NCBI GenBank assembly: GCA_023634235.1
Contig: JAMKCF010000014.1
Coordinates: 7,465,001 to 7,529,000, forward strand
Direction: 5' to 3'
Source: Pisaster brevispinus
Lineage: Eukaryota; Echinodermata; Asteroidea; Forcipulatida; Asteriidae
DNA length: 64,000 nt
In this document: piece after piece, positions 9,830 to 21,636 of the stretch
Numbering within the stretch: the stretch's first letter is position 1
Layout: each line of letters opens with the position of its first letter
The notes under the pieces: generated by a model
Database searches by the model: none
What the model was told of the DNA's origin: nothing
Seen by the model: the letters and a program-made list of their open reading frames with translations, nothing else
Made by a program: the position numbers and the translations under genes

Positions 9830-11215
9830 TTTTCAGATATAGACACTCATTGAGCATTGATGATTGAACTTGGGTTTACCGTGACCCCATGTTAACCTTT
9901 ACTTCCGGGTCAATCGGAAGTGGGACCATATCTCAAGAACTACACAACCCATGTTCCATTTCTTTTCAGTTATTAGATCCTTTGAACATTGAAGATTGAA
10001 CTTGGGAAATCGTGACCCCATGTTGACCTTTACTTCGGGGTCAATCGGAAGTGGGACCATATCTCAAGAACTACACAACTGATTTTCAAATGTTTTCAGT
10101 TATAGACTCCTTGGGCATTGGAGATTGTCCTTTGGTAACCGTGACCCCATGCTGACCTTTTTTCCGGGTCAACCGGAAGTGGGACCATATCTCCAGAACT
10201 ACACAACCGATTTTCAATTTCTTTTCAGTTATAGATCCTTTGAGCATTAAAGATTGAACTAAGGGTTACCCTGACCCCATGTTGACCTTTACCTCTGGGT
10301 CAATCGGAAGTGGGACATTATCTCAAGATCTTCAAAGCCAATTTTCAATTTGTTTCAGTTAATAACAATAATAACCGATTCTTATATAGCGCTTTATCAC
10401 AGCCCGAGGGGCGTATCAAAGCGCTTCTGACATTATTACCCCTGGTCACTGGGCCATATATTTCATTCCTTAAACCATCTCAGCTCCCTGGGGAGTATAC
10501 AGCCGGTGCTGCGAGTTTACTGCGCTCCAAGCTAATCATTCACATAAACCATCTCTGCCCTCACAGGTACCCATTTTACCCCTGGGTGGAGAGAAGCAAT
10601 TATGGTTAAGTGTCTTGCTCAAGGACACAAGTGCCACGACCGGGATTCGAACCCACATACCGATAACTTAATCACCAGAACTTGAGTCCGATGCTCTTAC
10701 CCGCTCGGCCACGACACCCCAGTTATAGACTCATTGGGCATTAAATATTAACCTTGGGTTATCTTGACCCTAAGTTGACCTAAACTTCCGGTTTAACCGG
10801 AAGTTGGACCATATCTCAAGAAGTACCAGCCGATATTTAAACTGTTTTCAATTATATTCTTCCTGGCATTGAATGTTAGCCTTGTGTTACCATGACCCCA
10901 TATTGCCCTGAACTTCTGGGTCATCCGGAAGTGGGACCAACTCTCAAGTACTACGCACCCGATTTTCAATTTTATTTCAGAATTATAAACCTTTTGTGCA
11001 TTGAAGATTAGCCTAGGGTTACCGTGACCCGTGTTGACCTTTACTTCCGGGTCAACCGGAAGTGGGATCATATCTCAAGAACTACAAAACCGATTGTTAA
11101 TTTTTTTTCAGTTATACACTCCTTGGGCATTACAAATTTGCCATGGTTAACCATAACCCCATGTTGACCTTTACTTCCGGGTAATCTGGAAGTGACGCCT
11201 ATCTCAAGAACTACA
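9830..11215 (+). repeat. ~127-bp minisatellite in unit 1 (CCGGAAGTGGGACCATATCTC type)
   Basis: About ten degenerate monomers. Each runs from GTTATAGA through CATTGAAGATTGAAC, GTGACCCCATGTTGACC and the near-palindrome TTCCGGGTCAACCGGAAGT to ATCTCAAGAACTACACAACC. A SINE splits it at 10362-10720. The gamma units carry three or so monomers and the alpha/beta units about two. Confidence 0.85.
10362..10720 (-). mobile_element. tRNA-Leu-derived SINE inserted in unit 1
   Basis: On the minus strand it begins GGGGTGTCGTGGCCGAGCGG, a leucine-tRNA-like head with A box TGGCCGAGCGGGTAAG, anticodon region GACTCAAGTTCTGG (reads CAA) and B box GGTTCGAATCC. The body contains TGTCCTTGAGCAAGACAC, a widespread metazoan SINE core word, and the tail ends GCGCTATATAAGAATCGG plus an ATT-rich run. 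That tail matches the CR1/L2 LINE tail near 1679-1700, so LINE-assisted mobilisation is likely. AGTTA flanks both sides (10357-10361 and 10721-10725). Unit 2 has the empty site at about 15190, which proves insertion after the units diverged. Confidence 0.9.
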
Positions 11216-12954
11216 TCTGGAGCGTTTAATCAATGTAATTAGAAACGGAACAGCTTTGTGTTTGTCATGGACAAACACCTAATGTCTAGTTATTATTATT
11301 ATTATTATTATTTGTATCTCAAAAGCCCATAGGTTTAACCAGGGCATTTTGTTAAAGCCAAAAGTCATACTTGGCTTAGTATAAAAGAGTTAAATCCTAT
11401 ATCATATTAAAGCTTAGGTTTTGAAGTTATAGAAAAGTGTAAATAGCTTAAATTAATTAATTAATTTACTTAGTTATAATGGCATGAATATTTAATTAGC
11501 CAATCTTTAGACCGCCATATCCCAAAAAGTATACGTCCGATCGTCAAACTTTTTTCGATTTTAGACTTCTGGAATACTGTTGATGTGCATCGCGGCATAC
11601 AATTACGGACGACGTCACAATGACGTCATTTATTGCGCGTTTTGTATCTGTGTACAAACACACAGGATAAAGTGAAAACAAATCCGACTTCTAGAAAAAT
11701 AATTTGTCAATAAAGCTCAAATTTAAGGTCCTAGATTACACAAACTTTCTTAAAACAAATAAGATTTTATTGTCTTTCAGTTTAAAAGCTTCAAAACTTA
11801 TTAAAACATTGTCAGTAGAAAAAAAACAAATTCTCAGGCAAATTTAACGCCATGGGTACTTTGCCTATAATCTGTGAGTTTATAAATAAAAACAGACTCA
11901 AGCTTTAAACATTTTAAACGATTGAGGGCGCTATACGAGTTTAACGGTGCTCTTGCTTGCTTTTTTTCAACTCGATCAAGTCTTAAACCCATATGATCTG
12001 TGTTTTTGCGATTTTTGTATGAAGAGTATATTATAAAGAGTCATTCCTGCGCCGACTGACACAAGTCTACGTTCATTCACAAGAATCGAGAAGAATTTTC
12101 TTGCTCTCAGCGCAGAGCGACGTGTCCGCTCAGATCTTGTTGTTATTCAGCGTGAACGTTGAAAATCGAACGCCGTGTGTTGGAACGATGTTGCCCGCGT
12201 GTCAGACTTGTCTGCGCTTGGGTCCCGTTCACCGGAAAACGATTTTTTAGGTTTCTTATGCAAAGGCATTACTTGAAGCTGAATCATGAAGGAAACAAGG
12301 CTACCCATTCGCCTGAAACCACGTTTTAAGGTTCTTGTGCGAATGCATTACTTCGGGAAATCACTATGTAGCAAACAACAAACCTGTTGGGGGTTGCAAT
12401 GAGGCTCGGATTGTAGCTGAATGGGGAAAGGTGTAGAAAAGAAAAAATACATTTTTCATGGGTGTGCATGAAGAGCCAAAACGAACAATAAAATCATATC
12501 CAATATTTACTATTTTAGCCCAACAAAAACATTCAGTATTAAAAAGACACAACAAATGGTAGTACAAAATTTAAATCGTCTACCCAAAATTATTATGTGC
12601 TAAAAGCGCAATTGTGGCATGCACTGAGAGTGAGATGTTATCAGCGGAAAGCAGGCGTAGTAACAGGATAATGATTCGTTTTGAATTAAAAATTCGTTTC
12701 AAATTCATAATTCTTTGATAAGAGTGGCACTTCGTGCTACGTACTAACTTATTAACTACCGCATTTAATATTTTATCGCAACAAAAATAACATACACGAT
12801 ACTAAAAAGTTAGTTTTGTTTACAATTATGATTTTAATACAACAGCATAGACCAATCTTTATTTACTAACTTGTGAGATCTGTGGTGTGATTGCTTTACG
12901 TACTAAATTGTGAAACCTATTCAATGATATACAGTCTTGTGTGGTTTGCGTACT

Positions 12955-14290
12955 AACTTGTGAGACCTGGACCCAATTTCATGACTCTGCTTACCGTAAG
13001 CAAAAAAACGACGATTACGGAAGCAGAGAATTCCGTGCTTACGTCAAGCGTATTTCAGGGGTTAGCAGAGAATTACGTCTTTTTCTCGTGTGTACTTCAC
13101 ATAACTAGGCATTCTTCGCTTACACATCTAGCGCAGAAATTCGACGCTTGCAAATTAAGCGGAGAATGTTGACCGTAAGCATGGAATTCAGCAGTAACCA
13201 GAGCCATGTAATTGGGCTCATTTGTTTAAATGAGGGATAGTTCACTTTATACGCTAAGTTGTGAGATCCAGGCCCAAATACATGGCTCTGCTTACCAAAA
13301 GCAAATAATCAACGCTTACGGCAGAGAATTTCGTGCTTACGTCAAGCGTATTTCAGGGGTTAGCAGAGAATTTTGGCTTGTGCGCGTGTGTACTTCACGT
13401 AACTAGGCATTCTTCGCTTACACAAATAGTGCAAAAATTCGACGCTTGCAAAATAAGCGGAGAATGTTGACCGTAAGCATGGAATTCAGCAGTAACCAGA
13501 GCCATGTAATTGGGCTCATTTGTTTAAATGAGGGATAGTTCACTTTATACGCTAAGTTGTGAGACCCAGGCCCAAATACATGGCTCTGCTTACCAAAAGC
13601 AAATAATCAACGCTTACGGCAGAGAATTCCGTGCTTACGTCAAGCGTATTTCAGGGGTTAGCAGAGAATTTTGGCTGGTGCGCGTGTGTACTTAACGTAA
13701 CTAGGCATTCTTCACTTACACAAATAGCGCAAACATTCGACGCTTCCAAAATAGGCGGAGAATGGGTGACTGTAAGCATGGATTTCTGCAGTAACCAGAG
13801 CCAAGAAATTGATTCGTTTAAATGAGGGATAGTTCACTTTATACGCTAAGTTGTGAGACCCAGGCCCAAATACATGGCTCTGCTTACCAAAAGCAAATAA
13901 TCAACGCTTACGGCAGGAAGTTCCGTGCTTACGTCAAGCGTATTTCAGGGGTTAGCAGAGAATTACGTCTTTTTCTCGTGTGTACTTCACTTAATTAGGC
14001 ATTCTTCGCTTACAAAGCTAGCGCAGAAATTCGACGCTTGCAAAATAAGCGGAGAATGTTGACCGTAAGCATGGAATTCAGCAGTAACCAGAGCCATGTA
14101 ATTGGGCTCATTTGTTTAAATAGTTCACTTTATACGCTAAGTTGTGAGACCCAGGCCCAAATACATGGCTCTGCTTACCAAAAGCAAATAATCAATGCTT
14201 ACGGCAGCAGACTTCCGTGCTTACGTCAAGCGTATTTCAGGGGTAAGCAGAGAATTTTGGCTTGTGCGCGTGTGTATTTCATTTAACTAG
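12955..14290 (+). repeat. Five-copy ~300-bp tandem repeat in unit 2
   Basis: Copies begin at about 12962, 13264, 13560, 13854 and 14147, each near GAGACCCAGGCCCAAATAC and each holding ACGTCAAGCGTATTTCAG and TAAGCGGAGAATG. Unit 1 has two, the second cut short, so three were added or lost. The reading frames across it (for example 13631-13825) repeat with the DNA and are not genes. Confidence 0.85.
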
Positions 14291-14689
14291 GCAATTATAA
14301 TAGTCAATGTTTCGCGGCACTTTTTGATTGAATTGTTTTACGTTTATCCGAACTGTAAAAATGTAAAGGTTTAACTGGTTGATCGGTTGGTTAACCGTGT
14401 AACCGCCACAGGCTTAGTATACATGCTAACTTGTGAGACATGTTCCTCGATAACAAAATTTCGAGTAAAAAAAACGTTAACACATCTGCGGTTGTGATCT
14501 AAAACATTGCCTCTTCAGTGCATCATTATTATTTTGGCTCTGCACAATCGAATTGTTGTGGAACGCCCTCTAGCGTTCAATGTTTCTTGCATTTATTACC
14601 TCAAGCACAGTTTTCATATAACAAAGACTACGAGCCTGATTGGAAACGATAATGCATTTCAAGTTCTTTTCAGATATAGACTCATTGAG

Positions 14690-15690
14690 CATTGAAGATT
14701 GAACTTGGGTTTACCGTGATCCCATGTTAACCTTTACTTCCGGGTCAACCGGAAGTGGGACCATAACTCAAGAACTACACAACCCATGTTCCATTTCTTT
14801 TCAGTTATTAGATCCTTTGAACATTGAAGATTGAACTTGGGAAATCGTGACCCCATGTTGACCTTTACTTCGGGGTCAATCGGAAGTGGGCCATTTCTCA
14901 AGAACTACACAACTGATTTTCAATTTTTTTCAGTTATAGACTCCTTGGGCATTGGAGATTGTCCTTTGGTAACCGTGACCCCATGCTGACCTTTTTTCCG
15001 GGTCAACCGGAAGTGGGACCATATCTCCAGAACTACACAACCGATTTTCAATTTCTTTTCAATTATAGATCCTTTGAGCATTAAAGATTGAACTAAGGGT
15101 TACCCTGACCCCATGTTGACCTTTACCTCTGGGTCAATCGGAAGTGGGACATTATCTCAAGATCTACAAAGCCAATTTTCAATTTGTTTCAGTTATAGAC
15201 TCATTGGGCATTAAATATTAACCTTGGGTTATCTTGACCCTAAGTTGACCTAAACTTCCGGTTTAACCGGAAGTTGGACCATATCTCAAGAAGTACCAGC
15301 CGATATTCAAACTGTTTTCAATTATATACTTCCTGGCATTGAATGTTAGCCTTGTGTTACCATGACCCCATATTGACCCGAACTTCCGGGTCCACCGGAA
15401 GTGGGACCAACTCTCAAGTACTACGCACCTGATTTTCAATTTTATTTCAGTTATAAACCTTTTGTGCATTGAAGATTAGCCTAGGGTTACCATGACCCAT
15501 GTTGACCTTTACTCCGGGTCAACCGGAAGTGGGACCATATCTCAAGAACTACCAAACCGATTGTTAATTTTTTTCAGTTATACACTCCTTGGGCATTACA
15601 AATTTGCCATGGTTAACCGTAACCCCATGTTGACCTTTACTTCTGGGTAAACTGGAAGTGACACCATATCTCAAGAACTACATCTGGAGC
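14690..15690 (+). repeat. ~127-bp minisatellite in unit 2
   Basis: Same monomer family as in unit 1, about nine copies, uninterrupted. Monomers differ by scattered substitutions, which argues against very recent homogenisation. Confidence 0.8.
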
Positions 15691-16095
15691 GTTTAATCAA
15701 TGTAATTAGAAACGGAACAGCTTTGTGTTTGTCATGGACAAACACCTAATGTCTAGTTTTTATTATTATTATTATTATTATTCTTTGTTTCCACCTAAAT
15801 CCCATAACATTTGTACACGTTTTTTGTATACACCAAATATCCTAATGTTTAAATATGAAGGGGTTTGGTCATATATCAAATTGAAGCTTAGTACATAAAC
15901 TTAACATTTATTGTGATAGTTGTTAAAATTGTTAATTAATTAGCCACTTTAGAGCGAGGTGAATATTTAATTAGCCAGCCTTGTAAGCACCATATCTCAA
16001 AAAGTATACCGCCGATCGTCAAACTTGTTTTAGTTTTAGACTTATGAGATACTGTAGATGTGCTTTCCGGCCTAAAACAACGAGCGACGTCATAA

Positions 16096-16103
16096 TGACG
16101 TCA
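16096..16103 (+). promoter_or_regulatory. CRE octamer, conserved in all nine units
   Basis: TGACGTCA sits in the palindrome GACGTCATAATGACGTC. Equivalent octamers occur at 7668, 11621, 18955, 21952, 25035, 28112, 31027 and 34132. CREB/ATF factors bind this octamer in animals. That the copies are used is inference. Confidence 0.45.
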
Positions 16104-16356
16104 TTTATTGCGCATTTTCGCCCGTGCACAAAACACATGGAGATAGTGGAATCAAATCCGACTTCTAGAAACATATTTTTTCAATTAAGCTCAAATTTAA
16201 CGTCCTAGATTACACAAATGTTTCTTAAAACAAGAAAGATTTTATTGAACTTCAGTTTAAAAGCATCAAAACTTACCAAAACATTGTCAGTAAAAAAAAC
16301 CCCAAATTCTCAGGCAAATTTAAAGCCACGGGTACTTTGCCTATAATCTGTGAGTT

Positions 16357-16364
16357 TATAAATA
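16357..16364 (+). promoter_or_regulatory. TATA-like box ahead of the 120-codon frame
   Basis: TATAAATA ends 33 bases before the ATG at 16398, leaving room for a start site about 25-30 bases downstream of the box. The same box is present at this place in every unit. Whether it drives transcription cannot be seen. Confidence 0.4.
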
Positions 16365-16397
16365 AAAAAGGAGTCAAGCTCTAATTTTTTTTAACAA

Positions 16398-16760
16398 ATG
16401 AGGGCGCTATACGAGTTTAACGGTGCTCTTGCTTGCTTTTTAAAAAACTTGATCAAGTCCTACCCATTTGTGACCCGTGTTTTTGCGTTGTTTGTATGTA
16501 GAGTGTATTATAAAGAGTCATTCCTGCGCCGACTAACGCAAGTCTACTTTCATTCACAAGAATCGAGTTGTCTTGCTCTCAGCGCAGAGCGTCGTGTGTC
16601 CGCTCAGATCTTATCGTTACTCAGATATCAGCAGCGTGAACGTAGAAAAATAGAACGCCGTGTGTGGGACGATGTTGCCCGCGTAGCAGACTTGTCTGCG
16701 CTTGGGTCCCGTTCACCGGAAAACGATCTTTTAGGTTTCTTATGCAAACGCATTACTTGA
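16398..16760 (+). CDS. 120-codon reading frame of unit 3, unknown function
   Basis: I do not recognise this protein. It begins MRALYEFNGALACF, has a moderately hydrophobic stretch at residues 22-36, a very basic patch at 76-88 (RYQQRERRKIERR) and ends SPENDLLGFLCKRIT. A second, out-of-frame copy of the ending (HSPETTFLRFLCERIT) lies 80 bp downstream, so the DNA carries a short direct duplication. A TATA-like box precedes the ATG at a workable distance. Full-length versions occur in units 3, 4 and 7; the other six units break it at different places. That pattern fits neutral decay after amplification. It may be a captured gene fragment or a relic of a transposon protein. I see no Rep HUH or helicase motif. 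Confidence 0.25.
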   Translation: MRALYEFNGALACFLKNLIKSYPFVTRVFALFVCRVYYKESFLRRLTQVYFHSQESSCLALSAERRVSAQILSLLRYQQRERRKIERRVWDDVARVADLSALGSRSPENDLLGFLCKRIT

Positions 16761-17259
16761 AGCTCAATCGTGAAGGAAACAAGGCTACCCATTCGCCTGA
16801 AACCACGTTTTTAAGGTTCTTGTGCGAACGCATTACTTTGGGAAATCACCGTCTAGCAGACAAAACACTTGGTGGGGATGCAATAGGGCAAGAATTAGAG
16901 CTGAGTGGGGAAATAATGTATAAAAACGTGAAATAACCTTTTCCATGGCTTTAGGGTCAGTGTTGGATTTGGGGTCAAAAGCCAAAATTAACAATAACTC
17001 ATGTCCCATAAATTTTTTACTATTCATGCCATACGAAAATAACATACTCGATCGGTAATAAAGGGCACACAAAGTTTTACAATTACGATTTTAATACAAC
17101 AGCATTTAGCTTTAAATTAAGCCTGTGCATAAAATTTACAAAAAACGACCGTGCACGGATGTATACACCTGCCTGGGATTTGGAAGTTTACACGGCATAA
17201 ACGTTTTATGAATGAACATCGAAATGGTACTATCATTCATAAGAACCGAAATGGTACTA

Positions 17260-18015
17260 TCATTCATTCGATTTTGAATAAGCGAATTGATTCCAAATAA
17301 GCGAATTGATACCGAATAAGCCATTAGATTTTAAATAAGCAAACTGATTTCAAATGAGCGAATTTATTCCGAGTAAGCAAATTGATTCTGAATAAGCGTT
17401 TTAATTCTGAATATGCGAATTGATTCTGAATAAGCAAATTGATTTAGAATGAGCGAAATTAATCCGAGTAAGCGAATTGATTCTGAATAAGCGTTTTAAT
17501 TCTGAATAAGCGAATTGATTTCGAATAAGCGAATTGATACCAATAAGCGAATTGATTTTGAATAAGCGAATTGATTCCGAATAAGCCATTCCGTAAAAGC
17601 AACAGTGCACGATTGAATACACCTGCCTGAGATTTGGAAGTTTACACGGCATACACATTTTATGAATGAACATCGAAATGGTACTATCATTCATGTGTCT
17701 TGTGATGAATCATTGAATAATGTAGTGTTAAGTGTATTTAAAGAAACTTCACAATCTTTATCAACAAGCATAATGCTTACGACTTGGCGAAATGGTTATG
17801 AATAGGCAAAATGGTTATGAATCAGCAATGATTCTGAATAAGCAAATTGATTTTGAATGAGCGAAATTATTCCGAGTAAGCAAATTGATTGTGAAAAAGC
17901 GTTTTGATTCTGAATAAGCGAATTTATTCAGAATAAGTGAATTGATTCCAAATAAGTGATTTGAGTTTGAATAAGCGAATTGATTCCGAATAAGCGATTT
18001 GATTTTGAATAAGCA
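17260..18015. repeat. 21-bp AATAAGCGAATTGATT minisatellite of unit 3 (two blocks)
   Basis: Blocks at about 17268-17585 and 17815-18010 repeat GAATAAGCGAATTGATTCC with variants (GAGCGAAATTATTCCGAG, GCGTTTTAATTCT). A ~225-bp spacer between them carries AAATGGTACTATCATTCAT and TTATCAACAAGCATAATG. The minus-strand frames here (SIRLFGINSLIQN-type) simply translate the repeat. Confidence 0.85.
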
Positions 18016-18609
18016 AATTCATAGTCAATGTTTAGCAATTTTCGATTAAATTGTTTTATGCTTATCCGAACCGTAAAAATGTAAACGTTTAACCGGTTAA
18101 TCGGCTGGTTAACCGTGTAACCGTCACAGGATTGGTTTACATGCTAGCTTGTGAGACCTGTTCCTCGATAACAAAATTTAGAGTAAAAAAAGCCGTTAAC
18201 ACAACTGCGCTTGTGATAAAAAACATTGCCTCTGCAGTGCAACATCTCAAGAACTACACAACCCATGTACATGTTCTTTTCAGTTATAGACCCTTCAAGC
18301 ATTGAAGACTGAACTTAGGATACCGTGACCCCATGTTAACCTTTACTTCCGGGTCAACCGAAAGTGGGACCATATCTCAAGAACTACACAACCCATGTTC
18401 AATTTCTTTTCAGTTATAAACCTTTTGAGCATTTAATATAAGCCTTGGGTTACCGTGACCCCATGTTGACCTTTACTTCTGAGTCAACCGGAAGTGGGAC
18501 CATATCGTTCAATCTTGAACTTAGGCTCATTTTAAATGTCTGGATCGTTTAATCAAAGCCTAACAAAACGGAACAGCTTTGTGTTTGTTCACAAACACCT
18601 AATGTCTAG

Positions 18610-18641
<32 letters not shown>

Positions 18642-21481
18642 CTTTGTTTCCACCTAAAATCCCATAGCATTTGTACACGTTTTATGTATACACCCAATCT
18701 CCTAATGTTTAAATATGAAGGAGTTAGGTCCTATATCAAATTGAAGCTTAGTACATAAACTTAACATTTATTGTAATAATTGTTAAAATTCTTAATTAAT
18801 TAGCCACTTACAGCGAGGTGAATATTTAATTAGCCAGCCTTGTAAGCACCATATCTCAAAAAGTATACCGCCGATCGTCAAACTTTTTTTAGTTTTAGAC
18901 TTATGAGATACTGTAGATGTGCTTTCCGGCCTAAAACAACGAACGACGTCATAATGACGTCATTTATTGCGCATTTTCGCCCGTGCACAAAACACATGGA
19001 GATAGTGGAATCAAATCCGACTTCTAGAAACATATTTTTTCAATTAAGCTCAAATTTAACGTCCTAGATTACACAAATGTTTCTTAAAACAAGAAAGATT
19101 TTATTGAACTTCAGTTTAAAAGCATCAAAACTTACCAAAACATTGTCAGTAAAAAAAACCCAAAATTCTCAGGCAAATTTAACGTCACGGGTACTTTGCC
19201 TATAATCTGTGAGTTTATAAATAAAAAAGGAGTCAAGCTCTAATTTTTTTTAACAAATGATGGCGCTATACCAGTTAAACGGCGCTCTTGCTTGCTTTTT
19301 TAAAAACTTGATCAAGTCCTACCCATTTGTGACCCGTGTTTTTGCGTTGTTTGTATGTAGAGTGTATTATAAAGAGTCATTCCTGCGCCGACTAACGCAA
19401 GTCTACTTTCATTCACAAGAATCGAGTTGTCTTGCTCTCAGCGCAGAGCGTCGTGTGTCCGCTCAGATCTTATCGTTACTCAGGTATCAGCAGCGTGAAC
19501 GTAGACAAATAGAACGCCGTGTGTGGGACGATGTTGCCCGCGTAGCAGACTTGTCCGCGCTTGGGTCCCGTTCACCGGAAAACGATCTTTTAGGTTTCTT
19601 ATGCAAACGCATTACTTGAAGCTCAATCGTGAAGGAAACAAGGCTACCCATTCGCCTGAAACCACGTTTTTAAGGTTCTTGTGCGAACGCATTACTTTGG
19701 GAAATCACCGTCTAGCAGACAAAACACTTGGTTGGGATGCAATAGGGCAATTAGAGCTGAATTAGAATTAGAGCTGAGTGGGGAAATAATGTATAAAAAC
19801 GTGAAATTACCTTTTCCATGGCTATAGGGTCAGTGTTGGATTTGGGGTCAAAAGCCAAAATTAACAATAACTCATGTCCCATAATTTTTTTACTATTCAT
19901 GCCATACGAAAATAACATACTCGATCGGTAATAAAGGGCACACAAAGTTTTACAATTACGATTTTAATACAACAGCATTTAGCTTTAAATAAAGCCTGTG
20001 CATAAAATTTACAAAAAACGACCGTGCACGGATGAATACACCTGCCTGAGATTTGGAAGTTTACACGGCATAAACTTTTTATGAATGAACATCGAAATGG
20101 TACTATCATTCATAAGTACCGAAATGGTACTATCATTCATTCGATTTTGAATAAGCGAATTGATTCCAAATAAGCGAATTGATACCGAATAAGCCATTAG
20201 ATTTTAAATAAGCAAACTGATTTCAAATGAGCGAATTTATTCCGAGTAAGCAAATTGATTCTGAATAAGCGTTTTAATTCTGAATATGCGAATTGATTCT
20301 AAATAAGCAAATTGATTTAGAATGAGCGAAATTAATCCGAGTAAGCGAATTGATTCTGAATAAGCGTTTTAATTTGAATAAGCGAATTGATTTCGAATAA
20401 GCGAATTGATACCAATAAGCGAATTGATTTTGAATAAGCGAATTGATTCCGAATAAGCTATTCCGTAAAAGCAACAGTGCACGGATGAATACACCTGCCT
20501 GAGATTTGGAAGTTTACACGGCATACACATTTTATGAATGAACATCGAAATGGTACTATCATTCATGCGTCTTGTGATGAATCATTGAATGATGTAGTGT
20601 TAAGTGTATTTAAAGAAACTTCACAATCTTTATCAACAAGCATAATGCTTACGACTTGGCGAAATGGTTATGAATAGGCAAAATGGTTATGAATCAGCAA
20701 TGATTCTGAATAAGCAAATTGATTTTGAATGAGCGAAATTATTCCAAGTAAGCAAATTGATTGTGAAAAAGCGTTTTGATTCTAAATAAGCGAATTTATT
20801 CAGAATAAGCGAATTGATTCCAAATAAGTGATTTGAGTTTGAATAAGCGAATTGATTCCGAATAAGCGATTTGATTTTGAATAAGCAAATTCATAGTCAA
20901 TGTTTAGCAATTTTCGATTGAACTGTTTTATGCTTATCCGAACCGTAAAAATGTAAACGTTTAACCGGTTAATCGGCTGGTTAACCGTGTAACCGTCACA
21001 GGATTGGTATACATGCTAGCTTGTGAGACCTGTTCCTCGATAACAAAATTTAGAGTAAAAAAAACCGTTAACACAACTGCGCTTGTGATAAAAAACATTG
21101 CCTCTGCAGTGCAACATCTCAAGAACTACACAACCCATGTACATGTTCTTTTCAGTTATAGACCCTTCAAGCATTGAAGACTGAACTTAGGATACCGTGA
21201 CCCCATGTTAACCTTTACTTTCGGGTCAACCGAAAGTGGGACCATATCTCAAAAACTACACATCCCATGTTCAATTTCTTTTCAGTTATAAACCTTTTGA
21301 GCATTGAAGATAAGCCTTGGGTTACCGTGACCCCATGTTGACCTTTACTTCTGAGTCAACCGGAAGTGGGACCATATCGTTCAATCTTGAACTTAGGCTC
21401 ATTTTAAATGTCTGGATCGTTTAATCAAAGCAAAACAAAACGGAACAGCTTTGTGTTTGTTCACAAACACCTAATGTCTAG
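18610..21481 (+). mobile_element. Helitron-type unit 4 (beta)
   Basis: Body from TC at 18641; 18610-18640 is T and TTA microsatellite. 3' hairpin 21453-21470, CTAG 21478-21481. Beta units (4 and 7) share CCTAAAATCCCATAGC, CAATCTCCTAATG, a Q-for-K change in the basic patch of the reading frame (RRQIERR) and GGTTGGGATGCAATAGGGC. CRE octamer 18955-18962. The 21-bp blocks are at about 20145-20460 and 20700-20890. Confidence 0.75.
19257..19619 (+). CDS. 120-codon frame of unit 4
   Basis: Same frame as in unit 3, starting MMALYQLNGALACF because the codon after ATG is changed. All else to SPENDLLGFLCKRIT is intact. Function unknown; same reservations. Confidence 0.25.
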   Translation: MMALYQLNGALACFFKNLIKSYPFVTRVFALFVCRVYYKESFLRRLTQVYFHSQESSCLALSAERRVSAQILSLLRYQQRERRQIERRVWDDVARVADLSALGSRSPENDLLGFLCKRIT

Positions 21482-21636
21482 TTATTATTATTATTAGCTG
21501 TTCCGACTTACTGTCGGAACAGGTTTTGTTTTCGTCGAGATTTTTATTATTTTTATTATTAGCTGTTCCGACTTACTGTCGGAACAGGTTTTGTTTTCGT
21601 CGAGATTTTTATTATTTTTATTATTATTATTATTAT
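21482..21636 (+). repeat. Two leader hairpins between units 4 and 5
   Basis: AGCTGTTCCGAC-loop-GTCGGAACAG hairpins start at 21496 and 21561, each followed by TTTTGTTTTCGTCGAGA and a TTATT microsatellite. Loops are TTACT, as in the first four copies at 6948-7189. Confidence 0.8.

Larger units (their letters stand above)
7356..11289 (+). mobile_element. Helitron-type unit 1 (type A), carrying a SINE insertion
   Basis: The unit starts at the TC of TCTTTGTATCTC and ends in a 9-bp-stem hairpin (11258-11278), the spacer CTAATGT, CTAG (11286-11289) and a T. CGGAACAGCT, the inverted leader motif, lies just before the hairpin. In order: the CRE octamer TGACGTCA at 7668-7675; a TATAAATA-type box near 7930; a decayed version of the 120-codon frame (start changed to CTG, early stop); two copies of a ~300-bp repeat at about 9008 and 9309; and a ~127-bp minisatellite from about 9830 to 11215. 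A SINE interrupts that minisatellite. No Rep or helicase is visible, so the unit is non-autonomous. Confidence 0.75.
11290..15756 (+). mobile_element. Helitron-type unit 2 (type A), longest unit
   Basis: The body starts near 11311 after a TTA microsatellite and closely follows unit 1. The 3' hairpin is at 15725-15745 and CTAG at 15753-15756. The CRE octamer is at 11621-11628. The 120-codon frame is again broken. It is longer than unit 1 because the ~300-bp repeat is expanded to five copies (about 12955-14290). The SINE of unit 1 is absent. The end carries about nine 127-bp monomers (about 14690-15690). Confidence 0.75.
15782..18609 (+). mobile_element. Helitron-type unit 3 (alpha of the higher-order repeat)
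   Basis: Starts TCTTTGTTTCCACC after a TTA microsatellite. The 3' hairpin GTGTTTGTTCACAAACAC is at 18581-18598 and CTAG at 18606-18609. Alpha units (3, 6 and 9) share the opening CCTAAATCCC, GGGGTTTGG in the first 100 bases and GGGGATGCAATAGGGCAAG downstream. Order: CRE octamer 16096-16103; TATAAATA 16357-16364; 120-codon frame 16398-16760; a GTACTATCATTCAT motif region; two blocks of a 21-bp AATAAGCGAATT repeat; two CCGG monomers; 3' end. Confidence 0.75.

Noticed and set aside
10310..10609. 99-codon plus-strand frame
   Set aside because: It lies on the antisense strand of the tRNA-derived SINE and minisatellite.
17136..17694. Minus-strand SIRLFGINSLIQN frames, repeated in units 3, 4, 6, 7 and 9
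   Set aside because: They translate the 21-bp AATAAGCGAATT minisatellite and shift with its indels.
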